Assembly: GCA_026985495.1 (NCBI GenBank) | Contig: JALSQJ010000075.1 | Span: forward strand, 1 to 14,504 | Source of the DNA: Campylobacteraceae bacterium | Lineage (GTDB): Bacteria > Campylobacterota > Campylobacteria > Campylobacterales > Sulfurovaceae | DNA: 14,504 nt | Direction of reading: 5' to 3' | Shown here: positions 7,970 to 14,504 of the stretch, piece by piece | How the letters are laid out: the number at the start of each line of letters is the position of its first letter | How positions within the stretch are numbered: position 1 is the stretch's first letter | Translations under genes and position numbers: made by a program | The notes under the pieces: generated by a model | The model's database searches: none | Told to the model about the DNA's origin: nothing | What the model saw: only the letters and a program-made list of their open reading frames with translations

Positions 7970-8736
7970 TGATTATCTTTATAAAAAAAGTTATATCTAT
8001 TGTTTTTTTAATAGCAGTAACTATTAATTTTTTGAGTGCATCACGAAGAGGTGATGTGCAGATTATTGAGGCTACTGAGAATATTCAGTACCTTAGTCAA
8101 AAGATAGCAAAAGATTATTTCTTCTTTTATTATAAGCAAAAAGATACAATCTTAAAGAGGAGAGTTAATGAAAATATAGAACAGTTAGGGTTGTATATTT
8201 TGGAGATTGAAAAGAGAACTCAAAAGGTATCTACTAAAAATCTATTAGAGTATTTTAAATATCAAATAGATGAGATGAAAAAGTTGGTAAACGACAAGAT
8301 GACCTTAAAAAATGCTCAAAAGATGCTAGACCAAAGTGATGCATTTTTGGAAGGAGCAAAATCGATTTTACATGAACATACTTATAAGTTTTCAGAAGAG
8401 GAGAAGATGCTAATGTTAAGTAAAAAAGCTCAATATCTTTTGGAACGTGTAAATAGCTACTATATGGCATCACAAATTGGTTTAAGAAGTGACTTTAAAT
8501 ATAAAAAGATGAAAAGTGCGATTGATGAGATTGATGAGGTTATGAAAGATATTAATCACTATCAATATTTAATGATTTTAAAAAAAAGAGTTGATAAGTT
8601 TTCTGAATTATGGAGTCTAAATAGAAGTTTTTTTAATAGAGATAGTCTCTCTATACCTTGTATATTAACCGATTCAATTGAGTATAGTCAAGATATATTG
8701 GTAGAGCTTGAAGAGTACCATAAGAAGAATTTATAG
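7969..8736 (+). CDS. Secreted PilJ/NarX-like helical protein, second of pair
   Basis: The 255-residue product has an N-terminal signal peptide (1-24, ending LSA) and a wholly helical mature part. Two degenerate PilJ-type helices are visible: ENIQYLSQKIAKDYFF at 37-52 and KKAQYLLERVNSYYMA at 152-167. It therefore has the same two-module plan as the preceding protein but low sequence identity, which suggests an old duplication followed by divergence. Translation is coupled to the preceding gene through a one-base overlap. The hybrid kinase gene starts 16 nt after the stop if its TTG at 8753 is used. One Cys lies near the C-terminus (231). It is probably periplasmic and may form a heterodimer with its paralogue or bind the kinase's periplasmic domain; this is inference. 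Confidence 0.7.
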   Translation: MIIFIKKVISIVFLIAVTINFLSASRRGDVQIIEATENIQYLSQKIAKDYFFFYYKQKDTILKRRVNENIEQLGLYILEIEKRTQKVSTKNLLEYFKYQIDEMKKLVNDKMTLKNAQKMLDQSDAFLEGAKSILHEHTYKFSEEEKMLMLSKKAQYLLERVNSYYMASQIGLRSDFKYKKMKSAIDEIDEVMKDINHYQYLMILKKRVDKFSELWSLNRSFFNRDSLSIPCILTDSIEYSQDILVELEEYHKKNL

Positions 8737-8752
8737 AGAGAAGGGGTTTTAT

Positions 8753-11341
8753 TTGAGATTTAGTATAGTTCAAAATACATTATATATTATTATAGTTGCA
8801 CTCTTTATAGGTTTAATTGGATTCTCTTATAAAGCATATAATATTGTTCTGAATTATAAAAATAGTGAAAAGAGATTAGAGAATTATAAGAGTATTTTCG
8901 CTATTAATAATCTTTTAGAGTCCCTTGAAAAAGAGCAGTTTTTTTCACTATTATATTTAGAAAAAGAGGATAGTAGAACAGAAAAAACAGTTCAATTTAA
9001 ACGCTCAAATGTTGATAAAGTTTTACAACAGAGCAGTAATCTTTTACCTTCTCAAGTTTCAAAAATTATCTCAGACAATCTCTATCAGGCACGATATCTT
9101 GTTGATAGCTCTAGTGGTAAAAAGGCTATGGATATTATAGTTAAAGAGTATCAAAATGGTATATTAGAACCTATCGTTAGTTATCTTGAAAACAGTATGA
9201 ATATGAAATATAGAGATACAGAAGTAGCTTTAATTCGATTAAGAGAGAATATTAATCTTGAAAAAAGTCTCTTGGCATACAGTATCATTAGAAAAATAGT
9301 TATGAGTGATAAAGATCTATTGTTGTGGAATGATATCTTATCAAAAAGAGTTTTGCCCAATCTCTTTAATGAAATAGATGAGGAGGTCTCTTTAAAATTA
9401 CAATCTCTATTTGATAGTAAAACATTTGAGAAGATGGGAAGAGAGCAGAGGGTTGAACTATTTTTAGAGCAAAGTAGAGGAGAGTATAAGATAGATTTAG
9501 GAGAGTTGCTTAAAGTTTTTAATAAAAAAGTAAAAATAGTTGATAGTAGTATAATGATTTTACTTCAGGAGTATAGAGTATCGATAGAACGTAGATTTAT
9601 TTATAATGAACGTCAGATGTATAAGTATAGTATTGCAATACTACTTCTTATTATAGTTATTTTTATTTTATGGAAAATGATTAATATTGTCTCAAATACC
9701 AATAGAGAACGACTATTCCTAACCAATACTTTAAGAGAGATAGAGAGCGATTTAGACATTCATAAACAAAAAGAGCTAGAGAAGTTAATTAGTAGTAATA
9801 ATAGTATTGAGATATACAAGTTTCTTGAAAAAGAGATAAAAGAGCCAAGTCGTGCTAAAGACCTTTTTTTGGCTAATATGTCACATGAGATTAGAACTCC
9901 TCTAAATGGTATTGTTGGATTTACAAAAGAGCTACAACAGACTCACTTAACCCAAGAGCAAAGAGAGATGCTTAATATCATTGAAGAGAGTTCTGAACAT
10001 CTTATTCATATTGTTAATGATATTTTAGATTTTTCTAAAATAAAAGCAGGGAAAATTGAGGTTGAGTCTATACCATTTAATCTTATTGAGAAGGTAGAGT
10101 CTGCCATAGATACTTTTGTTGCCAAAGCAAGAGAGAAAAATATTGAGCTAAAGGTTGATATTGACCCATATATTCCTCTTGAACTTTTAGGTGACCCTAC
10201 AAAGATATTACAAATTTTAACCAATTTAATCTCAAATGCAATTAAGTTTACGGTAAATGAAGGTAGTGTAGTAGTTTCAGTAGATAAATTGGTTGAAAAT
10301 AGTAGTAGTGTAAAAGTAAAATTTATGGTAAAAGATAGTGGTATTGGGGTAGAGAGTAGAGAGAAGAATATAATTTTTGATGCCTTTTCACAAGCTGACC
10401 CAAGCACAAGTAGAAAATTTGGTGGTACGGGGTTAGGATTAAGTATCTCTAGCCAATTTGTAAAACGTATGGGGGGAAAACTAGAGCTTGAGAGTGAGGT
10501 GGGTAAAGGTTCTCTCTTTTACTTTACGTTAAATTTAGAAAAAACAGATAATTCAAAAGAGCGAGAAAAACTTAATTTAGAGCGTTTCCAAGTTGCTTAT
10601 ATCTCACCTGAAAATAGTCGAAGTATTGATAGTTGTTTAAAGAGATATGTTGAGTATCAAGGTGCTAAATTTAATATCTACTCTACTGATACAATTTTAA
10701 CACTTCCTAAAGATAGATTACCTGATTTATTATTTATAGATTATCGATGTTTTGAAAAAAAGGGGGAGATAGAACAGTTTTTAGCATTGCCTTTAAAGAT
10801 TGTTTTGATTGTTGCCGAGAATAGAGAAAAAGAGTTAGGAGAGATTAGTAAACAGATTGATATAACACTTCATAAGCCTGTAAACTTTACACGAACCATG
10901 AGGGCATTAGAGGTTTTAAATATTGTTCCTAAAAAAGAGATAAAAGTTGATAAATCGGTCTCTAAATTTTTAGGAATGAAGGCACTTGTTGCAGAAGATA
11001 ACCTTATTAATCAAAAGCTTATGAAGAGTGTTTTAACTAGAGAGGGGATAGAGGTTACAGTTGTCAATGATGGAAAAGAGGCATTAAAGCTAAGAGAGAA
11101 AGAGCAGTATGATGTTATCTTTATGGATATTCAGATGCCTGTGATGGGTGGAGTTGAAGCGACAGAAAAAATTTTAGAGTTAGAGGCACAAACACGATTG
11201 AGACATGTTCCTATTATCGCTTTAACAGCTAATGCTCTTGAGGGAGACAAAGAGAAGTATCTTGCAAAAGGTATGGATGCTTACTTGTCAAAACCTCTTA
11301 AAATAGAAGAGCTAGAGAGAGTTTTAATTGATGTAACATAA
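8753..11341 (+). CDS. Hybrid histidine kinase with NIT-like periplasmic domain and two receivers
   Basis: The 862-residue product has TM1 at about 7-29, then a roughly 260-residue helical periplasmic region resembling the NIT (nitrate/nitrite-sensing) domain, and TM2 at about 291-308. The kinase core follows: HisKA with phospho-accepting His378 in MSHEIRTPLNG, and a HATPase_c with N-box (about 485-500), G1 DSGIGV (528-533) and G2 GGTGLGLSI (557-565). The first receiver (about 612-722) is degenerate: it keeps an Asp (663) and Lys (708) but lacks the usual acidic pair. The second (742-862) is intact, with Glu748/Asp749, Asp792 in FMDIQMP, Thr825 and Lys847. No HPt domain is present. I chose TTG 8753 because AAGG (8741-8744) lies 8 nt upstream; an in-frame TTG at 8708 would add 15 residues but overlaps the preceding gene and has a poor site. 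In the NIT signature the usual ERG is EQF here (Gln62), so the ligand may differ from nitrate. Confidence 0.9.
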   Translation: MRFSIVQNTLYIIIVALFIGLIGFSYKAYNIVLNYKNSEKRLENYKSIFAINNLLESLEKEQFFSLLYLEKEDSRTEKTVQFKRSNVDKVLQQSSNLLPSQVSKIISDNLYQARYLVDSSSGKKAMDIIVKEYQNGILEPIVSYLENSMNMKYRDTEVALIRLRENINLEKSLLAYSIIRKIVMSDKDLLLWNDILSKRVLPNLFNEIDEEVSLKLQSLFDSKTFEKMGREQRVELFLEQSRGEYKIDLGELLKVFNKKVKIVDSSIMILLQEYRVSIERRFIYNERQMYKYSIAILLLIIVIFILWKMINIVSNTNRERLFLTNTLREIESDLDIHKQKELEKLISSNNSIEIYKFLEKEIKEPSRAKDLFLANMSHEIRTPLNGIVGFTKELQQTHLTQEQREMLNIIEESSEHLIHIVNDILDFSKIKAGKIEVESIPFNLIEKVESAIDTFVAKAREKNIELKVDIDPYIPLELLGDPTKILQILTNLISNAIKFTVNEGSVVVSVDKLVENSSSVKVKFMVKDSGIGVESREKNIIFDAFSQADPSTSRKFGGTGLGLSISSQFVKRMGGKLELESEVGKGSLFYFTLNLEKTDNSKEREKLNLERFQVAYISPENSRSIDSCLKRYVEYQGAKFNIYSTDTILTLPKDRLPDLLFIDYRCFEKKGEIEQFLALPLKIVLIVAENREKELGEISKQIDITLHKPVNFTRTMRALEVLNIVPKKEIKVDKSVSKFLGMKALVAEDNLINQKLMKSVLTREGIEVTVVNDGKEALKLREKEQYDVIFMDIQMPVMGGVEATEKILELEAQTRLRHVPIIALTANALEGDKEKYLAKGMDAYLSKPLKIEELERVLIDVT

Positions 11342-11388
11342 ACTATTTTAGAGTCTGCGTTGAATTTTAGCCTAATTGGGTAAAATTA

Positions 11389-11394
11389 TATAAT
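11389..11394 (+). promoter_or_regulatory. Probable -10 box of leuA
   Basis: A perfect TATAAT lies 19 bp before the leuA ATG, within an AT-rich stretch following the kinase stop. A start around 11401 would leave a leader of only about 12 nt, just enough for the AAGG ribosome binding site (11402-11405). No clear -35 box is seen at the usual distance. Such a short leader leaves no room for a leucine attenuator. Confidence 0.5.
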
Positions 11395-11412
11395 TTTTAT
11401 CAAGGCAGTCTA

Positions 11413-12972
11413 ATGAGTAAAGAGATTATTAAAATATTTGACACAACATTGCGAGATGGAGAGCAGAGTCCTGGGGCTTCCATGAATACAGAAGAGAAGA
11501 TTCAGATTGCTATTCAGCTAGAGAAGTTGGGCGTAGATATTATTGAAGCAGGGTTTGCAGCTGCTAGTCCAGGTGATTTTGATGCTATATCTAAAATAGC
11601 ACAACGTATAGAGAATTCAACTGTCTGTTCATTAGCAAGAGCTATTGATTCAGATATTAAAGCAGCAGGTGAATCTATTACTAAAGCGAATATGAGACGA
11701 ATTCATACTTTCATTGCTACCTCCTCTATTCATATGGAGCATAAACTAAAGATGACTCCTGATGAGGTAATTAAAAGAGCAGTTAGAGCAGTTACCTATG
11801 CACGAGAGTTTGTTGCAGATGTTGAGTTTAGTTGTGAAGATGCAGGTCGAAGCGATATAGGATTTTTAAAAGAGATAAGCGATGCTGTCATTGAAGCAGG
11901 AGCTGAAACCATTAATTTACCAGATACTGTAGGGTTTAGATTACCTAATGAGATTGGTGAGATGGTACGAATTATGAGCGAATATACTAAAGGTAGAGCT
12001 ACTATTTCAGTACATAATCACAATGATTTAGGTTTAGGTGTTGCTAACTCTCTTGAAGCTATTATTAATGGAGCAAGACAGGTTGAGTGTACTGTTAATG
12101 GATTAGGTGAGAGAGCAGGAAATGCAGCTTTAGAAGAGATTGTTATGGCATTAAAAGTAAGAGCAGATAAGTTTAGTAACTTTGATACTAACATAAATAC
12201 CAAAGAGATTTATCCTGCAAGTCGTCTTATTTCAGATATTACAGGTATTGAACCACAACCCAATAAAGCTATTGTAGGTAAAAATGCTTTTGCTCATGAG
12301 AGTGGAATACACCAAGATGGAATGTTGAAAAATCGAGAAACCTATGAGATAATTACCCCAGAGAGTATTGGTCTAGTAAAAGATGATACTTTAGTTCTTG
12401 GAAAACACTCTGGACGTGCAGCTTTTAAAGATAAGTTAGCTAAATTAGGCTTTACTCTTGAAGATGAAGCACTTAATAAATCGTTTGAGCGTTTTAAAAT
12501 TTTGGCTGATAAGAAAAAAGATATTTATGATGATGATTTAAGAGCATTGGTTACCAATGAGATGACTAAAGCAACACAGGTTTATGAGTTAATCTCACTT
12601 CAGTTAATGGATTTTACCAATGGAGTACCAAGTTCAGTAGTCAAGATTAAAAAAGATAACCAAGAGATAGTAGAGGCAGGAATAGGTGAGGGTACAATAG
12701 ACTCTATCTTCAAAACCATAGAGCGAATATCTGGCATAGAGAGTCATCTTCTTGACTACAAAGTAAAGTCTGTATCACAAGGAAAAGATGCACTAGCTTC
12801 GGTTACTGTTAAAATCTCATTTAATAGTGGAGAACCTGCAATTATTGGTCATGGGCTTCATATTGACACCATGTTAGCAAGTGCAAGAGCCTATATTGGT
12901 GCATTAAACTCATATCTTAGTATGGTTGGAATGCTTAAAAAACGACATTGTGATTCGGCTAAAACAGTTTAA
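11413..12972 (+). CDS. leuA: 2-Isopropylmalate synthase LeuA
   Basis: LeuA condenses acetyl-CoA with 2-oxoisovalerate, the first committed step of leucine synthesis. The 519 residues match the usual bacterial length. The N-terminal TIM barrel shows [16 protein letters not shown] (9-24) with the catalytic Arg14 and metal-binding Asp15, and the metal-binding His pair in SVHNHNDLG (199-207). The linker region contains [11 protein letters not shown]-terminal LeuA regulatory domain (about 385-519) with the pattern [17 protein letters not shown] and a final helix-rich [16 protein letters not shown] segment is complete, so leucine feedback inhibition is expected. AAGG (11402-11405) precedes the ATG by 7 nt. 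No other leu gene is adjacent: the kinase gene precedes it and a cell-wall enzyme follows, so leuA seems to be transcribed as a single gene. Confidence 0.97.
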   Translation: MSKEIIKIFDTTLRDGEQSPGASMNTEEKIQIAIQLEKLGVDIIEAGFAAASPGDFDAISKIAQRIENSTVCSLARAIDSDIKAAGESITKANMRRIHTFIATSSIHMEHKLKMTPDEVIKRAVRAVTYAREFVADVEFSCEDAGRSDIGFLKEISDAVIEAGAETINLPDTVGFRLPNEIGEMVRIMSEYTKGRATISVHNHNDLGLGVANSLEAIINGARQVECTVNGLGERAGNAALEEIVMALKVRADKFSNFDTNINTKEIYPASRLISDITGIEPQPNKAIVGKNAFAHESGIHQDGMLKNRETYEIITPESIGLVKDDTLVLGKHSGRAAFKDKLAKLGFTLEDEALNKSFERFKILADKKKDIYDDDLRALVTNEMTKATQVYELISLQLMDFTNGVPSSVVKIKKDNQEIVEAGIGEGTIDSIFKTIERISGIESHLLDYKVKSVSQGKDALASVTVKISFNSGEPAIIGHGLHIDTMLASARAYIGALNSYLSMVGMLKKRHCDSAKTV

Positions 12973-13094
12973 TCACACATATTATGTAGTTTTGGGTTAA
13001 ATTGTTACGAAAATTTATAAGTTATAGTAAAAATATATATTTTTTGACCTAAAAGTACTATTTCACTGTAAACTTATACAATTACTCTACAAAT

Positions 13095-13106
13095 AGTTTA
13101 TAAACT
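13095..13106. promoter_or_regulatory. Perfect 12-bp palindrome upstream of the muramidase gene
   Basis: AGTTTATAAACT is its own reverse complement and lies 104 bp before the muramidase ATG, in the 237-bp leuA-namZ gap. It contains TATAAA, so it may combine a -10-like element with an operator; another -10-like TATACA is at 13075-13080. The rest of the gap is AT-rich, with a weak A/T palindrome at 13029-13044. A regulator cannot be named. Confidence 0.3.
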
Positions 13107-13145
13107 GTTCTTGGAGTTAAAAGGTACGTTTCATTACTGCTTAAG

Positions 13146-13183
13146 TTCTTCTTGTTTTGTACTCCTATGCGAAACAAGAAGAG
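13146..13183 (+). promoter_or_regulatory. Strong leader hairpin with anti-Shine-Dalgarno loop, upstream of namZ
   Basis: Bases 13146-13161 pair with 13168-13183 over 16 positions, 11 of them a perfect Watson-Crick run (13147-13157 with 13172-13182) and the rest including three G-U pairs. The 6-nt loop is CTCCTA. The stem ends 26 nt before the muramidase ATG and has no U-tract on either side, so it is not an intrinsic terminator. Its apex TACTCCTATG (13160-13169) is the exact reverse complement of CATAGGAGTA (14354-14363), the ribosome binding site of the downstream amidase gene. This suggests a regulatory RNA structure in the shared leader. Confidence 0.5.
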
Positions 13184-13209
13184 ATGATTTTAAAATAAAG
13201 TTATTGATT

Positions 13210-14358
13210 ATGTTAAAAAAAAGACTCTTTCTTCTACTACTATTCCCCATCTTTTTATTTTCAAATATTACTGTTGGTGCTGAAAATGAGAATAACTATT
13301 TATCTATGCTTAAAGGTAAACGAGTTGCACTTGTTGTAAATCAATCCTCTTTAGTTTATGGAGAGCATTTAGTAGATTTACTCTTACGACAGAAGGTAAA
13401 TGTGGTTAAAATATTTGCACCAGAACATGGTTTTAGAGGTAAATTTGATGCAGGTGAGCATCTTAAAAATAGTATTGATGCCAAAACAGGGTTACCCATT
13501 ATCGCACTTTATGGAAAAGTTAAAAAGCCTACACCTCATGACCTTAAAGGGGTTGATATATTGGTATTTGACATTCAAGATGTTGGGGTTCGTTTCTATA
13601 CCTATCTATCAACACTTCACTACATTATGGAATCTGCTGTTGAGTCAAATATTCCTATTATTGTTTTAGATAGACCAAATCCTAATGGTGGTCGAATAGA
13701 TGGAGAGGTGCTAAATTTGAAATATAAATCATTTGTTGGTATGCACCCTGTACCTATTTTGTATGGAATGACTATTGGGGAGTATGCACTTATGATAAAT
13801 GGTGAGGGGTGGTTAAAAGGGCATAAGAGAGCTAACTTAACAGTTATTCCTCTAGTAAATTATACTCACAACTCTTACTACTCTTTACCAGTTAAACCCT
13901 CTCCTAATTTACCAAATGACTTGTCTATTTATTTATACCCATCATTAGCATTTTTTGAGGGTACAACCTTCTCTGTTGGGCGTGGAACTTCTCAACAGTT
14001 TCAGCTCTATGGTAGCCCATACTATACAAAAAAGAGTTTCTCTTTTAAACCTATCTCACGAGAGGGAGCAAAGTACCCTAAGCATCAAAATAAAATCTGT
14101 TATGGTGTTAATTTATCCAATGAGACTATCAATCCAACTGCTGGAATTAATCTCTCTTATCTTTTAGATGCTTATCATCACTATCCGTACAAAAAAAAGT
14201 TCTTTTTAAAGAGTCATTTTATAGATAAGTTAGCAGGGTCAAATAGATTGCGTAAGCAGGTGTTAGCAGGTAAAAGTGCAAAGCAGATTAAGAAGAGTTG
14301 GCAAAAAGGGTTAGTTAAATTTAAAAAGATACGTCAGAATTATCTGCTGTATCCATAG
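13210..14358 (+). CDS. namZ: Exo-beta-N-acetylmuramidase NamZ-like (DUF1343), secreted
   Basis: DUF1343 (GH171) enzymes remove terminal MurNAc from the non-reducing ends of peptidoglycan fragments. The 382-residue product starts with a signal peptide (1-24, ending VGA). It carries the family motifs APEHGFRG (70-77, Glu72 being the likely catalytic acid), LYGK, DIQDVGVRFYTY, LDRPNPNGG, GMHPVPILYGMTIGE, a LYPSLAFFEGT segment and SVGRGT. Length is normal for the family. I chose ATG 13210: the frame is open back to a TTG at 13111, but residues before the signal peptide would be unlike any export signal and would cross the hairpin. The ribosome binding site is weak, which fits structural control. 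The amidase gene begins 9 nt after the stop, and namZ and amidase genes also lie together in Bacillus subtilis. Confidence 0.88.
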   Translation: MLKKRLFLLLLFPIFLFSNITVGAENENNYLSMLKGKRVALVVNQSSLVYGEHLVDLLLRQKVNVVKIFAPEHGFRGKFDAGEHLKNSIDAKTGLPIIALYGKVKKPTPHDLKGVDILVFDIQDVGVRFYTYLSTLHYIMESAVESNIPIIVLDRPNPNGGRIDGEVLNLKYKSFVGMHPVPILYGMTIGEYALMINGEGWLKGHKRANLTVIPLVNYTHNSYYSLPVKPSPNLPNDLSIYLYPSLAFFEGTTFSVGRGTSQQFQLYGSPYYTKKSFSFKPISREGAKYPKHQNKICYGVNLSNETINPTAGINLSYLLDAYHHYPYKKKFFLKSHFIDKLAGSNRLRKQVLAGKSAKQIKKSWQKGLVKFKKIRQNYLLYP

Positions 14359-14367
14359 GAGTAGTTA

Positions 14368-14504
14368 TTGAGTGAGAGAAAGATATTAGTTTTTTTAGGT
14401 TGGGGCATGTTTATTTTGCTATTTATAGCCATTTGGAATAGTAGAGTACTAAACACAACGGTTCTTATTCAAGCAGGTCATGTTGGTAGAACTAAAGGAA
14501 ATAC
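14368..14504 (+). CDS. N-acetylmuramoyl-L-alanine amidase, N-terminal fragment (cut by window edge)
   Basis: A TTG at 14368 follows AGGAG (14357-14361) at 6-nt spacing and opens a frame that runs off the window, giving 45 visible residues. An N-terminal membrane segment or signal anchor spans about residues 6-23. Then comes VLIQAGHVGRTKGN (32-45), which matches the first metal-binding histidine region (usually DPGHGG) of zinc-dependent Amidase_3 enzymes as it appears in Campylobacterota relatives. The enzyme would cut the MurNAc-L-Ala bond and produce peptide-free glycan for the preceding muramidase. The catalytic Glu and other zinc ligands lie beyond the window, so the call rests on one motif and context. 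The ribosome binding site is the predicted target of the hairpin at 13146-13183. Confidence 0.65.
   Translation, partial: MSERKILVFLGWGMFILLFIAIWNSRVLNTTVLIQAGHVGRTKGN

Noticed and set aside
10006..10407. 133-codon minus-strand frame within the kinase gene
   Set aside because: It lies opposite the HisKA/HATPase coding sequence, whose motifs are intact, and it has no domain of its own.
11341..11412. Leucine attenuator or T-box-like leader before leuA
   Set aside because: Only 71 bp separate the genes, the -10 box is 19 bp from the ATG, and no leucine-rich leader peptide or terminator hairpin is visible.
13146..13183. The hairpin as a rho-independent terminator of leuA
   Set aside because: No T-tract follows the stem on either strand, and the stem is A/T-rich.
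13184..13198. Four-codon mini-ORF (ATG ATT TTA AAA TAA) just after the leader hairpin
   Set aside because: It has no convincing ribosome binding site and is too short to separate from chance, although a leader peptide cannot be excluded.
13111..13209. TTG start that would extend the muramidase by 33 residues
   Set aside because: The extension would put a non-hydrophobic, Cys-containing stretch before a perfect signal peptide and would run through the leader hairpin. The ATG at 13210 is the better start.
13400..14167. Two plus-strand frames (13400-13669 and 13955-14167) inside the muramidase gene
   Set aside because: They are out-of-frame shadows of a complete DUF1343 coding sequence with conserved motifs throughout.

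Overview
The window is an AT-rich, almost entirely plus-strand chromosomal segment. The gene order (his genes, prmA, ftsH), the AT-rich codon use, frequent TTG/GTG starts and the protein signatures point to a Campylobacterota bacterium, probably a Sulfurovum- or Sulfurimonas-like free-living member. The genus is inference; no rRNA is present.

Bases 1-3682: histidine operon and a guest cassette. The end of hisH is followed by a 64-bp imperfect inverted repeat. Two translationally coupled genes come next: an OLD/AAA-type ATPase with ABC-like motifs and a small TOPRIM protein. Then hisA and prmA follow. HisH and HisA act in neighbouring steps of one pathway, so the very AT-rich ATPase-TOPRIM pair looks inserted into the operon. 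It resembles two-gene anti-phage modules of the ATPase plus TOPRIM kind.

Bases 3705-7031: envelope genes. A complete FtsH protease overlaps by one base a secreted, cysteine-containing lipocalin-like protein of unknown role. A DUF4395 membrane protein follows.

Bases 7032-11341: a signalling locus. A consensus extended -10 promoter with a 12-bp-arm palindrome over its -35 region drives two genes for secreted helical proteins. Each has two PilJ/NarX-like modules. They are followed by a membrane hybrid histidine kinase with a NIT-like periplasmic domain, one degenerate receiver and one intact receiver. PilJ/NarX and NIT are both domain families linked to nitrate/nitrite sensing, so the three genes may form a split periplasmic sensor. 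No partner response regulator or HPt protein is encoded here.

Bases 11342-14504: leuA (2-isopropylmalate synthase) with its own promoter, a 237-bp gap, a secreted NamZ-type exo-muramidase (DUF1343), and the start of an N-acetylmuramoyl-L-alanine amidase. The gap holds a 16-bp hairpin whose apical region is perfectly complementary over 10 nt to the ribosome binding site of the amidase. This suggests RNA-level control within the namZ-amidase transcript.

No tRNA, rRNA, CRISPR array or recognisable insertion sequence was seen.
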